Positions 33,875-45,581 of a DNA stretch of 64,000 nucleotides are shown piece by piece. Each line of letters starts with the position of its first letter. The first letter of the stretch is position 1. Source of the DNA: Agapanthus africanus (taxonomy: Eukaryota; Streptophyta; Magnoliopsida; Asparagales; Amaryllidaceae); contig JASDDO010000001.1 of NCBI GenBank assembly GCA_030015575.1, positions 510,441,772 through 510,505,771 on the forward strand. Direction: 5' to 3'. A program made the translations under genes and the position numbers. The notes beneath the pieces were generated by a model. The model saw only the letters and a program-made list of their open reading frames with translations, had not been told where the DNA came from and made no database searches.

Positions 33875-35230
33875 TTATGATGACCGATGTGTTAAAAGAG
33901 ATTGCGCTAACCTACCAACTCGTCGTGCAATGGGGTCAAATCCCTCAAGATTCGAAAGAAAACATGGGTACGCCGAACTTGGTATAGGAGATGAAAGCGT
34001 AACGGTCATTTGTTCGGTCGGAACAATAGGAAGGAGGGAGGGTGATATAACAGTCAAAGGTTCAGGAGGCTGAATTGGAAAATCCGACACATCAAATAAA
34101 AATGGTTCAACCTCGATATTATCCTCAAGACTCTCCTCAATATTTAATCCCTCTATGCCATTATCATCAAAATCCAGACGCATATGAGATTCGGGGGAAA
34201 CATTTAATAACTCAGGATGATGATTTGAACATAAAATTTCTATTAAATCGACAGGTTCATCATCCGAAATATTCCCGGCGTCTATATCCTCAATCAAGTG
34301 AAAATCAATTTCTTTAGACACTTCATCCACAGCATGGATATTTATCAATGTAGGTTCTAGAGTGGAGGTGTAAAGATCGAAAGGATTAGGTGCGGTTTCA
34401 CTCGAAAGGGGTTCCTCACAATTTGGCAAATCAAACACTACAAAATCGCACAACTCATTTTTATTTTCAACTGGTGAATCATTTGGAACAATCAATGGAA
34501 AACCGGAGTTGTGGGCTTCAATTGGGTAAGGGTAGGTTTGATTTGAAAATCCTCTCTCATTCTCACTCTGTCCAACTGCCGTCTTATACATTGAAAAATT
34601 CGGAGCTAGCGGGACACTAGCTACCGGTTCACTAGGTTGCATAAGGGCGGCCATGGATGCTTCCACATTCCTCATCATTTTATTTGTTGCAGCAATATAT
34701 GCTTCCAACGACTCTTCTAAACTAGACTTAGGTGGTGAGGGGGTTTCAGTAAAAGATTCAAAATTAGTTGGGTATGTGAAACTCCCTAATGGTTGTGTTG
34801 AAACAGCGTCTAGTGAAGGTGGGAAGGTCGGGTATGACTGGTAGGAAGTGGGTGGTAAGACAGGAGTAGGGTCAACATATGGATAAGAAGGTGAATAATC
34901 GTGCAGATCCCTAAAACTAGATGAGTGGAGAGGGGTGAAAGATCGACTGCGAGATTGAGCAATATGCTCAGCAATGGACATCGGCCTAGGAGTGACAGAA
35001 GGACTTGAAGAAGTGGTATCAACATATGTAGGTTGTAAAGGTTGACTCGGTTGACACGAAGTGGGTTGAAAAGTCAAACTATTTCTTCTAGACGCCTCTA
35101 TTTGATCTTTCAACGAAATTTTTGGCAAGGAGGGATCGTTTTTAAATTGACCGAAACAATTGACGAACGACGCAAAGTTAGGTTCGGGATACCAAAATTC
35201 GGCAAGAGATTTATGATGTGGGGTACCCAT
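33875..35230 (-). CDS. Ath-I ORF: 451-aa protein of unknown function
   Basis: An uninterrupted frame starts at the ATG at 35230 (MGTPHHKSLAEFWYPEP); the frame is open for 15 more codons upstream, but no ATG lies there. It occupies the gag-pol position of the element. Residues 55-168 are rich in proline, serine and tyrosine; 169-198 (SSLEESLEAYIAATNKMMRN and on) look like an amphipathic helix and resemble the Gag C-terminal segment of Ath-H (SSLKRSLDAFLKQS); roughly 230-400 is strongly acidic, recalling the acidic protease-RT linker of Ath-H; the end is basic (ARRVGRLAQSLLTHRSS). There is no zinc knuckle, DTG, RT or DDE signature. I do not recognise the protein. A Gag-derived structural or RNA-binding role is inference only. 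Confidence 0.75.
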   Translation of the reverse strand: MGTPHHKSLAEFWYPEPNFASFVNCFGQFKNDPSLPKISLKDQIEASRRNSLTFQPTSCQPSQPLQPTYVDTTSSSPSVTPRPMSIAEHIAQSRSRSFTPLHSSSFRDLHDYSPSYPYVDPTPVLPPTSYQSYPTFPPSLDAVSTQPLGSFTYPTNFESFTETPSPPKSSLEESLEAYIAATNKMMRNVEASMAALMQPSEPVASVPLAPNFSMYKTAVGQSENERGFSNQTYPYPIEAHNSGFPLIVPNDSPVENKNELCDFVVFDLPNCEEPLSSETAPNPFDLYTSTLEPTLINIHAVDEVSKEIDFHLIEDIDAGNISDDEPVDLIEILCSNHHPELLNVSPESHMRLDFDDNGIEGLNIEESLEDNIEVEPFLFDVSDFPIQPPEPLTVISPSLLPIVPTEQMTVTLSSPIPSSAYPCFLSNLEGFDPIARRVGRLAQSLLTHRSS

Positions 35231-36255
35231 GATAGAAGAATGCAAGGATTTCTTAGCGACAAAATTTTTTTGCAAGTTTTGAAAAGATTTTTCTTTATTT
35301 ATTTATTTAAGAGTTTTGCGAGAAGGTTTTAGAAAATGGGACTCGTGACACAAATGTATCAACCACACATGCACAATCAGGCCAAGATCTAGGGTTGCCT
35401 AGGTCTGCTAGACAGCTCCTAACTAGGGCTAGAAATAGGACCTCAAACCGCCTCTTCACGGACAAATACGGCCAGGTAAGTGGGAAGGAACCACCATTAC
35501 AGTGGGCCTAATTAATAACCACTAGCTTAGACACCGCAATGTCGGTTAGGATAAACGGCCGATGCCTATACTAGTCCTTTTCCTATTGAGCTCGATATCC
35601 TTAGGTCTGAGTCTAGTCTTTTTTTAATTAATTGTGGTCGATGCAAAATGCTTTAGGTGTTTTCTGGGGTCCTGGGAAGGGTGATGAAATCCCCACCCAA
35701 TCTGAGTTTGGTCAATTAGCCCCTTAGAGTCCGGTTAAATTATGCAAAACAATAAAATTTCACTTGCATTCAATTTTTAGCGTGGCGCAAAGAAACCTGC
35801 AGAAAATCTGTTATTTAGAAGGGGGAGACAGACTTTTTACGCAAAGAATTCCTGCAGAAAATTTTCACAGACAGAGATATGGAGGTTGCAGAGGGGAGGA
35901 AAAGAAAGCAAACCAGCAAATTTTCAGGTGCTGACGTGGCCAGGGAGCGGCGGAACCGCGGCGTGGGGCCTCTTCTGCGGCGGAAGCGCGGCGCCTTGGT
36001 GGATTCAGCCTCTGGAAAATTTTGTGCTGCTCTGTACTTGTGATTCCTCTCTGTTCTTATATTCCCTTTTCTGTTTTGACCTTCTGTAAAACTCCAGATC
36101 CAAAAGTTTTTGCTGTTCCTGCAAGATTCAAATAGCAAACCCTTCAAACAGATCAAAGTTGATAATTTTTGTATTTTTTTTATATTTTCAGATTTTTATA
36201 ATTTTTTTAAAAGTTATATCAACCCGAAAATTCACAAAAAGAAAAATTACGCCGT
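35231..36255 (-). other. Ath-I leader and pre-ORF region
   Basis: Non-coding region between primer site and ORF. Its first part matches Ath-H 30247-30836, and its second part matches Ath-H 47995-48530, confirming that the two Ath-H pieces belong together around the ACCCC target (here ACCCC reads through without insertion near 35670). It includes a GC-rich block with CGGAACCGCGG at 35950-36000. Confidence 0.8.
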
Positions 36256-36272
36256 CCCCGGCAACGGCGCCA
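36256..36272 (-). other. Primer binding site of Ath-I (tRNA-Asp)
   Basis: Minus strand TGGCGCCGTTGCCGGGG, complement of the plant tRNA-Asp 3' end, two bases inside the 5' LTR boundary. It is identical to the Ath-H site. Confidence 0.92.
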
Positions 36273-36274
36273 TT

Positions 36275-37574
36275 TGATTGGTAGAGATTTTACGATCAAA
36301 AATATTATTACCGCAATCAGAAACGGCGTCGCTTTGCAGCTAGCCGGTGAGTACGGGTCGATCCACAGAGACGGGTAAATTCCTTTTATGTGTTTTAACG
36401 AGTTGATTCGAAATGTCGTTTTAATTGGTTTATAAAAATCTAGAAAAACTAGATCTAATTAATCTAATTAAGAGTCTTGTTAGGGTTAGGCTTAGGGGAA
36501 GTTTTGGAGATTAATGTTTCCTTCACCGCTTTCAATGCCTTCTTTTTTAGATCTATTAGATGTTACGTTAATTATCAATAAAGTGGATACGAATCTTTTG
36601 GGAAGATGTTTCTTCCTCTAGATTTGTATCCTTCCTTTGTTGATAATTACCCTAACCCCTATGGAAAACGCGCGCAACCGGCCCTTTATACTACGGTTCA
36701 CCGTTACCTCGAGGGGTAGGGTGCCGTAGGGAGCGGATGTATGCGTATGCATGGAGTTCTAACTCTAAAGTGAAGATGGCATTGAAAGGGGTGAGAGATC
36801 TCATCTCTCAACCCTTTCGCTAAGGCTGACCCTAACAAGCGAGGAGACTACTCGCTCATTAGGGGATGATAAATTATACTAGAAAATAAAAGCAAGGAAA
36901 TAAATTACCTACAGATTTGATGGCTCCCTCCAAGTAGAAGACAGAATAAATCTGAATGTCATTCCCAGAAATTCTGAATTTTATTTATTGAAAAGAGGCA
37001 TAGGGTTTTACAATTTTGAGATTACAATTTATAAGTAAACAGGAGAATTAGGGTTTCAGAGTCTCGCACATGCGCAATTACTGATTTGCCCCCTAAGAAT
37101 CCCAACACCCGCACCGACGCCACAGCTCAGAAAAACTCCACCGACATGCGCACTGTATGGCCGCGGAACCGCGGTGCCAGGCTGGGTTTGGCCGCGGTTC
37201 CACGGCCAAAGAGAGGAGTTGGGCCCTGCACTTTTTAGGCTTGGTTCAGGTGTTCTTGGGCTCTGTATTTTTATATGTATTTTCTCTGTTGGGCTTCTGG
37301 GTCTTCTCCAGATCTTCAGTGAAAACTTGTTCGTATCTTTTGACCGTTCACTTGCCATTTTTGGACCTTGTACTGTTCTTCGTCTAGGCTTGACTATGAT
37401 CCGTCCAATAGTTGGTCAAAAGTCCCTTTTTCTGTTGTTTTGTGTCATCTTCACTGTATTTGCTCCAGAAACCTGTATCCTGTAACATGCAACAAACGTG
37501 CGTCAAGAGTACCTATTTACTTATAAAACGGATAAGAATAGGGGAATGAAAAATGTAATATTATGGTCTGAACA
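36275..37574 (-). repeat. Ath-I 5' LTR (1300 bp)
   Basis: Pairs with 30837-32156. The GC-rich hairpin is at 37159-37207. Right flank ACCCC at 37575-37579. Confidence 0.92.
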
Positions 37575-37580
37575 ACCCCC

Positions 37581-39805
37581 TGTAGGGTTCCTAGGCACCC
37601 TAATGAGGTCTCACAAGGCATCGAACATGCCAATATAAAAATTTATGGGTGCCGAGAGACCCGACTACGGATCGTTTGCAAGAAAACTAGGCGAAAATTA
37701 AACTAGTTAACACTTAACTAATGAGAAAATGGAAATACAACCTTTGTAGATCCGGTGCTCCGCCTCCATAGCTCCGCAACGAAGTCATCTTCGCTGTCTA
37801 AAAAAGTTCCCGGGCTCTAGCGTCGGCTTCGTCGAAGAATAAGCGGGCAAGGTCGTCGGCTTCGTGCCGAAGATGATCTACGTCGAGGCATCGCTAGATC
37901 AAGCTCCACCTTCACCAAACCATGATAACTAGTGAAGGAAACACACTCTACTACTTGGCAAGAGGTAGAGGATGAAGAAATAGGAAGTAGGTAAACTTTA
38001 GAATTGGATTTCTCACTCATTTCCATCACTTGCCATTGATGGGGCAAGCTTTCTTCACTTGAAGAAATGGAAGAAGAAGAAATTATGATTATCTTATCAC
38101 CAAAATGAAAAGAATAATAATCTTATCATAACTTGAACCATGGTTAGATGTAGAGAGTTAATCATGGTTAAAGAATGGTTAGGTTTAGACAAGAAGACAA
38201 AAATGGTTGCTATGGTCAAATGTTCATGAAGCTTCAAAGAATACAAACAAATAAAGCCACCATTTTCTCTTCATCATATTTCTTTTGCTAAAATAACAAA
38301 ATGGATAAATAAATGAATAAATAAATAAGTAAATGAAGCAAAAGAAAACCCTAACCATTGACCAACCATGGTTTAAACCATACACCAAACAATCATGTAT
38401 CATCAAACATGATACAATCAAATGCACAAAAGCATATCACATATACAATGTGCATCAGGTGAGAAAAATCCGTTTAAAGTGAACCAATACTAGTTAATGC
38501 AAAATAATATATCAAATATATAATTATACATTAAATCATTAAATCAACACTTGATTCAATGATCCGGTCATGTCGCACATGACCGACTAGTATTCAATGT
38601 ATCGACTTATCGAATCGATCTTCGATTCGATAACTAGGTTATATCATATACAACTAATCGAAACATTAATCGCGAGAATCAAATACGGTATCACATACAT
38701 GCATGATTCTCGGTCCCGCACATATCTCATATGCGCTCCTATTTCTTTTCGCTTAAGCCAGGAAACCTCTGTGTAGGACTCTAAAGACTCGTCAATACGC
38801 CGGCAGCAGATGATGATCATATCAAACACCCACAAGCCGCAAGCGGTCTGCTAAACGTAACGGCCACCCGGGTATTGAGCGATCTGAAGATCGACGAGCA
38901 AGCCCGCTCACACTCCAGTGAATCCAACCAGTAACACTACCGTACAGTCCGGTCTGATCGTCTGATATGTCGCATATCTCGCCTAGGGGTGGTAAACGTC
39001 AGACCCCAATAGCTCGATAAGTTGTGTCGATATGAGGTCTATAACACTTCGAGAAACTACTGGTAACACTTACCAGTAAATCTCAGCAACCCTGGCCAGG
39101 GATTTCCTGTTATAGCCAATCGAACACAGCGCAACATCAACCCCCCTATATGGGGAGAGACGAATCCCCTCCTATCGCTCATTGCCTCCATGTGACTCGG
39201 GACTGTACCCAAAAACCACCGTTTTGCACGCCCTCTTGGACGTGGTAAGATGGAAATCAAAGCACAGTGGGAACCACACAAGACTCTATGACGATCTCGG
39301 GTCAACAGACTACTCTGTACCAGTGTTACCAGAGAACTGCCATCTGACGTAAGGTATAATACCATCTGGGAGTTCTCGGAGAGTCCGTCCAGTGTACCCA
39401 GTCTCTACTGAGCACCCGTACATCATCTCTGATGTCAAACACCAATGGATATGGGATCATCCATCGCCCATTTGTATGGGTCGAGAAGGTATACGCTAGT
39501 CTACTCTGGTATATCGATGCCCCGTCTCGATACACCCACGACTAGGGACCTTGAAGGATGTACTTATAGACTACCATGTCCCCACTAGTATGATCCGCAT
39601 CATAGTCCAGGTAGTCAAGTACAGTTCCTAAGGGCTTTACCAACATGTAACAGAGAGACAATCAGCATACACGTTAAGGTAAAGGGTAACCAGATAGCAT
39701 ACTATCATGTCGAGCAAGAAAGTCCTCCCTATATATGTCCCAGCATCCACTACAATATACATCCAATGTACAGTAATGGCCTCTAGGGCATACATATAAC
39801 TAACA
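37581..39805 (-). repeat. Cop-J 3' LTR (2225 bp)
   Basis: On the minus strand it starts TGTTAGTTATATGTATGCCC at 39805 and ends AGGAACCCTACA at 37581. The polypurine tract AAGTGGGAGAT precedes it (39806-39816). The small ORFs inside (for example 39057-39365) also appear in the other LTR and are not genes. Confidence 0.93.
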
Positions 39806-39816
39806 ATCTCCCACTT

Positions 39817-42600
39817 GCACTAGGGCCATCTGTAGCAGTGGTTTGAAGTATCTCATACTCAACCATCCCATAAAAGTCTCTCTCTGGGAAAAGGCCTTTG
39901 TGAGTGGATCCGCTGTGTTGTCCTCTGAGTCTACTCTCCTAACCTCGATCTCCCTGGAGATCAACCATCTCCATGATCAAGTGATACTGCCTTAGAATAT
40001 GTCTGGATCACTGATGGGACCGGCGTTCCTTGGCATAAGCTACAACTCCATTGTCACACAATGGGAGGAACATAGTTCATCTCATGAACCAATATACACC
40101 CAAACAGCCTCTTTGGTAGCATCTCAAGTAGCGATGTATCATGCCTTTATCGTCTAGTATGTCACGGTATCTAGCTTGGAACTCTTCCAACATACCGTCC
40201 CTTTACTAAGGGTATAGACAATGCCTGCGACTGACATTCAGTCGTCCTTATCACCCTGGAACCCTTCCAGTGATTCTCCCCAGGATCGGTTGATACCGTC
40301 TCACTACAACTAGTGAGAGTCCTAACATCCAATTAGATCTATCTCATAGATCCAAAAACCCAGGATTTAGGAGGTATCACTTTGATCCTATATGGAGAAT
40401 CATTGTGATAAGCGGAGATTGATCGACCGTAGCATAGGAAACTCCTTCCCTATCAAGAGTATGTCATCCACGTACTCTACGAGGATCGTCACCATACTCC
40501 CTACTACCTTTTTGTATATACAAGGTTCATCTACCATTTTGATGATGTCAAACTCTTTGACTACTTCATCAAAACAGATGTTCCAACTCCGCGATGCCTG
40601 CTTTAATCCTATAAAGCATCTTGCACACGTTTCCGCTGCTCCCACTGTCTACGAGGCCCTCTGGCTGTGTACTTATAGACGCACCCTTCTAAAACCTCAT
40701 TTAGAAAAGCAGTCATGGCACCCAACCGCCAGATATCGTAGTTATGGTATGTAGCCGTGGCAAGTAGGATCTGGATGGACTTAAGCATAGGTATTGGAAA
40801 AAGTTTCATCATTATCCACGCCTGGTTGATGACGAAAACCTTTAACAAGTCTAGCTTTGAAAGTCTCAACCTTTCCATATACACCAAGTAATCTTCTCAA
40901 GATATACTTGCTCCTGATGGGGATTTAACCCTTCAGATATTGCAACCAAAGTCCATACTTTGTTGGTGTATAAGGATTCCATCTCAGATCACTAAGCATC
41001 CAGCCATTCTTACAGAGTCTTACTCCTGATGGCCAGCTCGAAGCTAGTTGGGTCATCATCTCATGATGCATTCCTCGCTCCCACTGTCATAGAGAAACCG
41101 AAGTATCTCTCAGGTGGGTGAGGAACCCTACTAGATCGGCGGAGAGGCTGAGGTTCGTTGGTTTCCACTGAATCCTCTGGTTGTACCAAATCATCTGCTG
41201 TAGTTTGTATAGCTGGAACACTTCCAGTTCTACATAACAGACCTTGCCTCGAGCTTGTCCGGATTTTGCTTTTAGACATAGGCCGGACAACCCAAAATCT
41301 TAACTAGCTTAAGACATGGGCTCTTCCCTTTCCATATCACATATGAAGTGGTAGGCATTGATTTGATTCGAACCCTATTCAATAGGTATGCAACTTCTCA
41401 AGTGCATAACACCTAAAAGGAAACAGGTAACTCAGTAGTACTCATCATAGAGCACACCTTATCATATAGGGTGTGATTGCTCCGCCCCGATATACCATCG
41501 TGCTATGGTGTATACGGAGGAGTAATGCTGAGAGAGAATCTCATTCCCTTTAGAATGGTCCAGGAATTCCGTGCTCAAGTATTCTCCTCCTTGATCACAT
41601 CAAAGGACATAATACTTATACCCGTATTTTGGTTCTCTACTTCTAACTTATATTCTGTGAATATCTCAAAAGGTTCGGACTTGCGTTTCAACAGGAACAT
41701 ATGTCTGAATCTTGAGAGATTATCAGAGAACGTAATGAAGTATAAAGAACCAGTCCTGGCATGTGTAGACAGGAGACCTTACATACATCATCATGTATCA
41801 GTCCCAAGAGTTTACTAACTCTTTCTCTGCTTCCAGTAAACAACTATGGTCATTGTATCTTTGTGACATGACTAGCAAGTTTCACAAGATGTAAATTCAA
41901 ACTGATTTAAATACGCATCTAAATGTAACTTCAGCTAGTCGGGTCGCATAGATATGACCCAGTCTACAATGCCTCAAGAAGGAATCGTTCAATTCTGAAC
42001 TCTTCCCCTTGTGTGTGTTCCGTATACTAAGAACTGTAGTTTGATTTAGAACATTAATGCTTTTAGATAACGTGCCTGAACCGATCAACTTTTGATATAG
42101 GAAATGTTCAAAACATTATCCAACAATACAAAATTATATCGTTTCTTTACTAATAAAGAGACAGATATGATTTTGTATATCAGGTTCGGTATCTAATAAC
42201 ATTCATTCATAATCAATGTATTCTGGTTATACAGGGTGACAGTGACCAACAGACTTGGCTGCAACACTTGCCCCGTTTTCTGCCTCATGAAACTTATCAC
42301 CCGTTCTCAGTTCTCTACCTATCTGTAGCCTTATGTAACAGATTACATATCTGGGATCCTGATCTGGTAACATATACCTAGGATGCGGAGGATACTGAGA
42401 AACAGTTCTGTATAATGAACACACCCGAAGATGATGCATCATCATGCACTCTCTTCGTTTGGGCGGCACGGGAATTCTGGTAATCCCCAATTTCCTGCTC
42501 GGTCTTATAACAGTTATAAGTTGGAGCGGGACCAACGTTCCCCAGCTCAGTATAACAAGCGGGTTCGGTCAATTTTCCGTATTATTATCTTGATTAAGGC
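39817..42600 (-). pseudogene. Decayed copia gag-pol region of Cop-J
   Basis: Minus-strand pieces still resemble copia: RNase H near 39830-40330; RT near 40400-41000 (QASRSWNICFDEVVKEFD, EYVDDILLIGKE); the integrase C-terminal region and linker near 41060-41330 (LRRSSRVPHPPERYFGFS); the integrase core near 41480-41800; HCRLGHIYATRL near 41935-41990; and a protease-proximal stretch near 42360-42570 (VFIIQNCFSV, like VFVIENCLSI in Cop-K). The order agrees with copia. There is no working product. Confidence 0.82.
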
Positions 42601-43051
42601 GTGATATGGTCGCTACCTGGAGAGAGAGAGAAGAAAACACTCAGCGTGCGCTCTTTCAAGAATAGATTGGTTATTATTTTATCTAATCAGGATGGCTCCC
42701 ACTGCTTTTTATCAAATCTTCCTTCAAACCCTAAAAGGAAAGACTACCCGGGATTAATTACACACTACAAGTTCGCCAATCTTTCAGCCAGGCCAGTGTC
42801 GGTACTTTGAGGGAGGTCCCCCGTGCTTTCGCACGAACCTAATTAATGTAAACCTCGTTTTCCCAGAGGCGTAACCCCGTTGACACCTTTCTAGACCCCT
42901 ACTTGATCGGCTAATTGTAATGTATAAAACTCTCCCAGTAGTAACTCTTACTCGCAGCGGGTATCGGGATCCAACTATCTCATAGAAGGTATGCAATCTC
43001 ATTGCAAATTTCAACACTTGAAATTCCCGATAATATTTTGCCCCTAGCAGC

Positions 43052-43256
43052 TATATGACCTTAACATAGTCAACAAATCATAAGTGCTAGTCAAGTTCAA
43101 CCCGTCATTTCCCGATTGAATTAAACCCACCCGCACGACCCTTAACATAGTCAACAAAGTCGCACGACTACCCTAATCCAATCGCATCATATGCTAATAC
43201 AGATAACCAATAGTTAGTTACCGCACACTACGCCTTAACATAGTCAACAAACGTAG
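43052..43256 (-). repeat. Array of three stem-loops in Cop-J leader
   Basis: The minus-strand motif TTGTTGACTATGTTAAG occurs at 43250-43234, 43157-43141 and 43076-43060, spaced 93 and 81 bp. Each copy sits in a loop with a different stem: CTACG/CGTAG (43228-43256), a nine-pair stem with wobble pairs (43131-43167), and TATGA/TCATA (43054-43082). Cop-K has the same three-part design with other stems. Confidence 0.8.
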
Positions 43257-43394
43257 CACGAATACTAACTAGTACTTATCTGAAATGACGGAGGGCTACG
43301 ACAGGTTTTTCTGAAAACCTATTGCGTAATGAACTTGATATCGTTGTAGAATCAAATGGTTTTAAAATGGAGTGCTTTTGAGGCTTTTCCAGTT

Positions 43395-43640
43395 TTGCTA
43401 AAGGAGTCACTCCCGGTGAAGGGATCCTCGGTCCTTTCCTCGTCGAATGAGGTGCGGGATATATCACATATATCACTGTGCAAAGCAAAAACAATTAAAA
43501 GCAATCAAAAGACAAACCGAGGGCGTAGCATCGACCAGTTATTGCTAAAGGAGTCATTCCCGGTGAAGGGATCTCGGTCCTTTCCTTATCGAATAAGGTG
43601 CAGGATATATCACATATACCGCTGTGCAAAGCAAGAACTG
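43395..43640 (-). repeat. Duplicated leader block, about 100 bp, 157-bp spacing
   Basis: The block containing TTGCTAAAGGAGTC, CCCGGTGAAGGGATC, a small hairpin and CACTGTGCAAAGC-like sequence is present twice, starting at 43395 and 43552. Cop-F has a single related copy (25210-25310). The hairpin in each copy differs but still pairs: CCTCGT/ATGAGG (43438-43452), CCTTAT/ATAAGG (43584-43598), and CATA/TATG in Cop-F (25257-25267). Confidence 0.75.
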
Positions 43641-45472
43641 TAGCTACCTGTTTTATTTTGAAATTCGATTCTACAACATCTTAGGTTTCTTTTAATTCAT
43701 TAATCACATTAACGAAGTCCCATCATTTAATTACCTAAACATCACAGATAAATACGACGTACGCTTATGCCATCCGCATTCGCCTCGATGTCCCCTCGTG
43801 CATCGTTAGGTTAGGTAACTAACGACAGAGCGGGGCAGGGCTAGCACGGGTGTAAAACATAAGTAACGTCTATATAATATATCATATATACTATATACTA
43901 TATCCATCACAGAAACACAACAGAGATATTGCAGCAGAAGAAATATATGAAATATTGGATATACTAGGACGTCCGTATTTTCAATACGAGCCAGTATAAA
44001 ACACGGATTCCACGGTCGTGATGAATAGCCAAACCCACACCCTTAGACCCCTACGAGAGCGGCAAGCAACCCTACCAATTCTGGAGTTAGGAGACCCGGA
44101 CCCGACTCCTCGAGTTGGTCTCCCACTGGACTCCAGAACCCGGTTACTTGTGCTCCCCTCCTTGGGTCTATCCTAGTGCGGAAAAGTAAATAATATACAT
44201 CAACGGTGACATCTTCCGCTACCTGGAAGTGCCCCAATAAAAGAATATTACATACAAGTTTTTACATGAATGAAAATGAAAAACACTCATCTCACATAAA
44301 AACCCCCGGCTATTCAAACACGACGATCCAATATAACATATCCAGCAACACATAATATCACATGTCATCAACGTAAGTAAATATGCGCATCCCAATTGTC
44401 GTTGACATATAGCAACGAAACCGGCGATATCACATATTACACTTACGGTCACAGAAAAGAAAGTGTAAAACTACAACAGTTGGAATCCGCAACCACCTCA
44501 GGCATCGCATGCCTGACCAAATGAATTACTTAGACATCGCATACCTAACAATTATAAACCCCGCATTTTAGTCTCATTATCGAAAACACTTTTCAATATC
44601 AAGTCGGGCAATTCAACAGGATTCCCGACATCATGATCGAATGCTCGTCGCAAACTTTAGTAGACGGCCGCACCCTCGATACCGTCGATGAAGTGCACCA
44701 AGGCGGAACACCGCTGCCTCGAGCACCCGAACGGATGCTTTCGGCGACGGGGTTCTCCTAAAGTCACTTGGTCGGGGCTATGGAGTGAGGCTGTCTATTA
44801 AGTTTATCCGGCGAGTATCGGCGTACGCTACGTGATTGCGACGGACTTTTGATCACATCAAAATTCCATGGCAATCGATCAAGTGAGACTAAACTGCTGT
44901 GTTTATAACATTCATTCAGTTATCTCATAACTTATTGTGAATTCCAATTATTGTATCCCATTCCGGATAAATAGAAAATGTTAAACTTTCCGATCGAACA
45001 ATCGAACACCCAAGTTTTCCCGAAACATCAACACATGAAATAAGTCTAACAACATTCAGTTCGTGCCTCAGTACCAACGGTCCAGCCGTAGAAGGGTCAA
45101 GCCAACGCCTCACATGTGGCACGCCGTACTGCCCCAAACCCGAAGGTTCAAAGGGCAGTTCAAGACGGTCACATAATCGAGTTAAGGTTTGTTGTCTTCT
45201 AGAGGGTCCATCGCGTTACTTGCACTACTTAGAACGTCGTTAAACTACGGAAAAATCCAACACTTGGAAATTTCCCGACAGGGGAAAAATTGGGTATTTA
45301 TATCCGGTCGAACTTTTTAACATATTCTAAAAAATTATCCGGAAAGCCAAATAGACAAAATCTGATAATCCGATCGAACATTCGAATCCCCAAAACAACT
45401 CAGAAAATAACACTCTGGAAAAAATATTAAAAATTTACAGGAAAATCATAACTGAAAACTAAAAATTATGGT

Positions 45473-45581
45473 GCAAATTTCGAAGCACAACAAGACAAAA
45501 GAGCGGCAGATCCGCCGCACTATCCTACTGTAAGGCCGCGGATCCGCGCTCCATGTATGGAATCATGCGCTCGAATTTTGC
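45473..45581 (-). repeat. GC-rich stem-loop in Cop-J leader
   Basis: The outer arms GCAAATTT and AATTTTGC pair nearly perfectly, and inner GATCCGC-containing arms (GAGCGGCAGATCCGCC; CCGCGGATCCGCGCTC) pair with a few mismatches. It lies about 160 bp from the primer site. Confidence 0.75.

Larger units (their letters stand above)
30837..37574 (-). mobile_element. Ath-I: non-autonomous Athila-like element with a single ORF, 6.7 kb
   Basis: Read on the minus strand: 5' LTR 37574-36275, primer site, leader, one long ORF (35230-33875), a non-coding 3' region, polypurine tract and 3' LTR 32156-30837. The LTRs are nearly identical (about 1-2 % by eye apart from one 21-bp tandem duplication in the 3' copy), and the flanks are perfect ACCCC duplications (30832-30836 and 37575-37579). 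The LTR, primer site, leader and 3' region are related to Ath-H, but the space between pre-gag and 3' region holds only the ORF, with no protease, RT or integrase motif. It therefore must move with proteins supplied by an autonomous relative. It looks structurally whole and young. Confidence 0.9.

Noticed and set aside
39057-39365. A 102-codon minus-strand ORF also found at 47241-47549
   Set aside because: Both copies are in the Cop-J LTRs and cover the conserved LTR hairpin; related LTRs (Cop-A, Cop-C) do not keep the frame.
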